Of a stretch of DNA of 6,939 nt, positions 5,233-6,939 are shown in pieces (position 1 is the stretch's first letter; every line of letters starts with the position of its first letter). Location of the stretch: positions 1 through 6,939 of the forward strand of contig PEUE01000010.1 of assembly GCA_002780785.1 (NCBI GenBank). Direction: 5' to 3'. Both the position numbers and the translations under genes were made by a program. The notes beneath the pieces were generated by a model that was not told the origin of the DNA, did not search any database, and saw only the letters and a list, made by a program, of their open reading frames with translations. The DNA comes from Candidatus Portnoybacteria bacterium CG02_land_8_20_14_3_00_45_8. GTDB lineage: Bacteria; Patescibacteriota; Minisyncoccia; Portnoybacterales; GWB1-42-6.

Positions 5233-6348
5233 ATGTTAGATTTTCTTGGTCCAAAAACCGAAGGTTTTGGTTTAGACATCAACGACTTGTCAATTAAAAT
5301 TGCCCAACTAAAAAGAAAGATGGGGGGTTTTACTTTGACCACTTTTGGCCGTCACGAAATTAAAGACGGCTTGATTGAAGAAGGCGAGATAAAAAAAGAA
5401 AGCGAATTAATTGATGTCATTAAAGAAGCGATAAAAAGAACCCAAGGAGAGCCGCTTAAAACTAATTGCTGCATCACCTCGTTACCCGAAACCGAGTCCT
5501 TTGTCCAGGTGGTCACCCTGCCCCTGATGAAAAAAGAAGAAGTGGCGGAAGCCATTAAGTGGGAGATTGAAGCCCATATTCCCTTGGCCTTAAATGAGGT
5601 CTATTATGATTGGCAAATAATTGAGGCGGCGCCCGATAAAAAGCCGGCCGCCAAAGAGCTAACCCAGCCCTCATCACACCTTAAGATTTTAATCGGCGCC
5701 CTGCCCAAAAAGACGGTTGACCCATACTTAAACGTTCTAAAAAAAGCGGGGCTCAAACCCTTGTCTTTTGAAATTGAGTGCGTGGCCATTGCCCGAGCAC
5801 TAATTAAAAAAGGCGCTCTCCACAAGCCGATAGTCATCGTTGACGTGGGCGCTCGCCGAACCAACCTTCTCATTTGCTGCGACCAAACAATTTATTTCAC
5901 CACCAGCTTGCTAATCTCCAATCTGTCTCTGGAAAAAACCCTCAGCGAGAAATTAGACATCACCCAGATTAAAGCCAAAGAGATTAAAATGAAAGTCGGC
6001 CTTGACCCCAAACACCGCGACGGGAAAATTTTCCGGGCGCTGGGAGAGCCGCTGAAAGAGCTGGCCGCCAAAATTGGAAACTATACCGACTTTTACCATG
6101 ACCATATTTTACCCGAACAACCCCGCGGTGAAAGAATAGAAAAAATCATGCTTTGCGGCGGCGGAGCTAATATGCTGGGTTTATCAGAGTTTTTAAATAC
6201 CGAACTTAAAATGCCCGTCCAGATTGGCAACCCCTGGATTAATATTTTTAATAACCCCGAGGAAGCATCGCCCGGCCTGCCGTTTGATGAGTCGCTCTCT
6301 TTTGTCACCGCTCTGGGCCTGGCTTTAGAAAATTATGATCAAGCTTAA
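5233..6348 (+). CDS. pilM: Type IV pilus assembly protein PilM (actin-like ATPase fold)
   Basis: The 371-aa cytoplasmic protein, with the FtsA/actin fold, forms the inner base of the PilMNO alignment complex. The N-terminus MLDFLGPK followed by GFGLDINDLSIKIAQL (11-26) is the phosphate-1 loop region. VIVDVGARRTNLLI (201-214) is phosphate-2, and IMLCGGGANMLGLSEFL (305-321) is the adenosine-binding motif. AIKWEIEAHIPLALNEV (107-123) is a strong PilM family signature. The frame stays open back to a TTG at 5191, but the 14 added residues resemble no PilM N-terminus, whereas the ATG at 5233 gives the usual beginning and has GGGTGGA 7 bases upstream. Length is normal for the family. It overlaps pilN by 14 bp and is the first gene after the second heptamer array. 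Confidence 0.95.
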   Translation: MLDFLGPKTEGFGLDINDLSIKIAQLKRKMGGFTLTTFGRHEIKDGLIEEGEIKKESELIDVIKEAIKRTQGEPLKTNCCITSLPETESFVQVVTLPLMKKEEVAEAIKWEIEAHIPLALNEVYYDWQIIEAAPDKKPAAKELTQPSSHLKILIGALPKKTVDPYLNVLKKAGLKPLSFEIECVAIARALIKKGALHKPIVIVDVGARRTNLLICCDQTIYFTTSLLISNLSLEKTLSEKLDITQIKAKEIKMKVGLDPKHRDGKIFRALGEPLKELAAKIGNYTDFYHDHILPEQPRGERIEKIMLCGGGANMLGLSEFLNTELKMPVQIGNPWINIFNNPEEASPGLPFDESLSFVTALGLALENYDQA

Positions 6349-6886
6349 TCTTCTGCCACCCGAAGAGAAAAAAATCCTGGCGCTGGAAAAAGCCCGGCGT
6401 TGGGTGATGTTTTACGGCAGCGCTTTAATTGGCCTAACGCTGGTTTTAGCCGTGCTACTTAGCGCAATTTGGCTGTATGTTCACACCCAGCTCAAAACCG
6501 CTGATACTAATTTAGTGACCGCCCAAGCCAGCGTTCGCGGTCAGGACTTAAAAAATCAACAAAACCTTATCACTCAGCTCAATAACAAGCTGGCCAAAAT
6601 TAACGCCCTGCAAAAAAAGCGTAAATATTTCTCTCCCTTATTGGCTTCGCTGGCGGAACTGGTGCCCGGCGGCGTACACCTGGAAGGATTATCTTTAAGT
6701 GACCAAGGAACGGCGGTGCTCTCCGGCTTTGCCCAAAAAAGAGAGCAGTTTTTAATCTTCAAACAAACGCTGGAAAGTTCACCTTTGTTTACCGATGTGG
6801 CTAGCCCCCTAACCAATTTAACCAGTCAAACCGACCTGACTTTTTCGCTGCAATTTAAATTCAATCCCGAAACACTGAACAAATGA
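6335..6886 (+). CDS. pilN: Type IV pilus assembly protein PilN
   Basis: The 183-aa bitopic membrane protein begins MIKLNLLPPEEKK, the conserved cytoplasmic peptide that in studied PilM-PilN pairs docks into a groove of PilM. One transmembrane segment spans about residues 25-48, followed by a probable coiled coil (about 52-97, with QNLITQLNNKLAKINALQKK) and a C-terminal ferredoxin-like region (LAELVPGGVHLEGLSL at 106-121 onward). This is the normal PilN order and length. The start lies inside the 3' end of pilM and the stop overlaps the next ATG as ATGA, so expression is probably translationally coupled on both sides. Confidence 0.94.
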   Translation: MIKLNLLPPEEKKILALEKARRWVMFYGSALIGLTLVLAVLLSAIWLYVHTQLKTADTNLVTAQASVRGQDLKNQQNLITQLNNKLAKINALQKKRKYFSPLLASLAELVPGGVHLEGLSLSDQGTAVLSGFAQKREQFLIFKQTLESSPLFTDVASPLTNLTSQTDLTFSLQFKFNPETLNK

Positions 6887-6939
6887 CCAATATCTCACCC
6901 CAACAAAAACTTTATCTCATTAGCGGCGGCTTTGCTTTG
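6883..6939 (+). CDS. pilO: Probable PilO, 5' end only
   Basis: An ATG at 6883 overlaps the pilN stop (ATGA) and opens a frame that runs off the window after 19 codons. The peptide MTNISPQQKLYLISGGFAL is a short polar N-terminus leading into what looks like the start of a transmembrane helix, as expected for PilO, PilN's heterodimer partner. The assignment rests mainly on gene order (pilM-pilN-pilO) and the overlap. The visible sequence is too short for a family call by itself. Confidence 0.7.
   Translation, partial: MTNISPQQKLYLISGGFAL

Noticed and set aside
1398..6939. Type II secretion system rather than type IV pilus
   Set aside because: The PilM-PilN pair is encoded as separate genes with the PilN N-terminal docking peptide, as in type IV pili, and no GspC, GspD or GspL-type fusion is present. 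GspHIJK names are used only for family likeness.

Overview
The window is part of a chromosomal type IV pilus (T4P) locus, read entirely on the + strand. The organism is most likely a Candidate Phyla Radiation (Patescibacteria) bacterium, probably a Parcubacteria-like lineage. This is inferred from the protein style (several prepilin-like proteins of a kind common in those genomes), near-absent Shine-Dalgarno sites, tight gene overlaps and a divergent pilC/pilM/pilN set. No marker gene is present to prove it. TGA is used as a normal stop (the FimT-like and pilN genes both end in TGA), which argues against the Gracilibacteria/SR1 code in which TGA encodes Gly.

Layout: (1) 1-56 is a perfect 8-copy heptamer array (gtgatta) that may continue left of the window; its right edge creates a TATAAT box just before pilC. 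(2) 69-1301 is pilC, the inner-membrane platform protein, with a TTG start. (3) 1302-1397 is a 96-bp gap holding a 13-bp-arm palindrome. (4) 1398-5143 is a tightly coupled four-gene cassette of prepilin-like proteins: FimT/GspH-like, PilV/GspI-like, PilW/GspJ-like and a large 583-aa PilX/GspK-like protein. The spacings are a 4-bp ATGA overlap, a 1-bp gap and a 1-bp overlap. (5) 5144-5232 is an 89-bp gap with a second, degenerate copy of the heptamer array, an extended -10-like box and two small GC-rich hairpins, the second burying the only clear Shine-Dalgarno-like stretch in the window. (6) 5233-6348 is pilM, 6335-6886 is pilN and 6883-6939 is the first 19 codons of a probable pilO, all overlapping.

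How the genes fit together: PilC is the platform that works with the PilB/PilT motors (not in the window). PilM (cytoplasmic, actin-like) binds the N-terminal peptide of PilN, and PilN with PilO forms the alignment subcomplex in the membrane and periplasm-like space. The four prepilin-like proteins follow the H-I-J-K order of minor pilins that prime assembly and sit at the pilus tip. The fourth lacks the usual Glu at +5 and carries an inserted beta-sandwich-like domain plus a repetitive C-terminal region, so it is the best candidate for a tip adhesin. No major pilin and no PilB, PilT or PilD lies inside the window.

The most notable points are the paired heptamer arrays in front of two pilus units, the hairpin leader of pilM, the double prepilin-cleavage motif in the PilV-like protein, and the multidomain tip-protein candidate.
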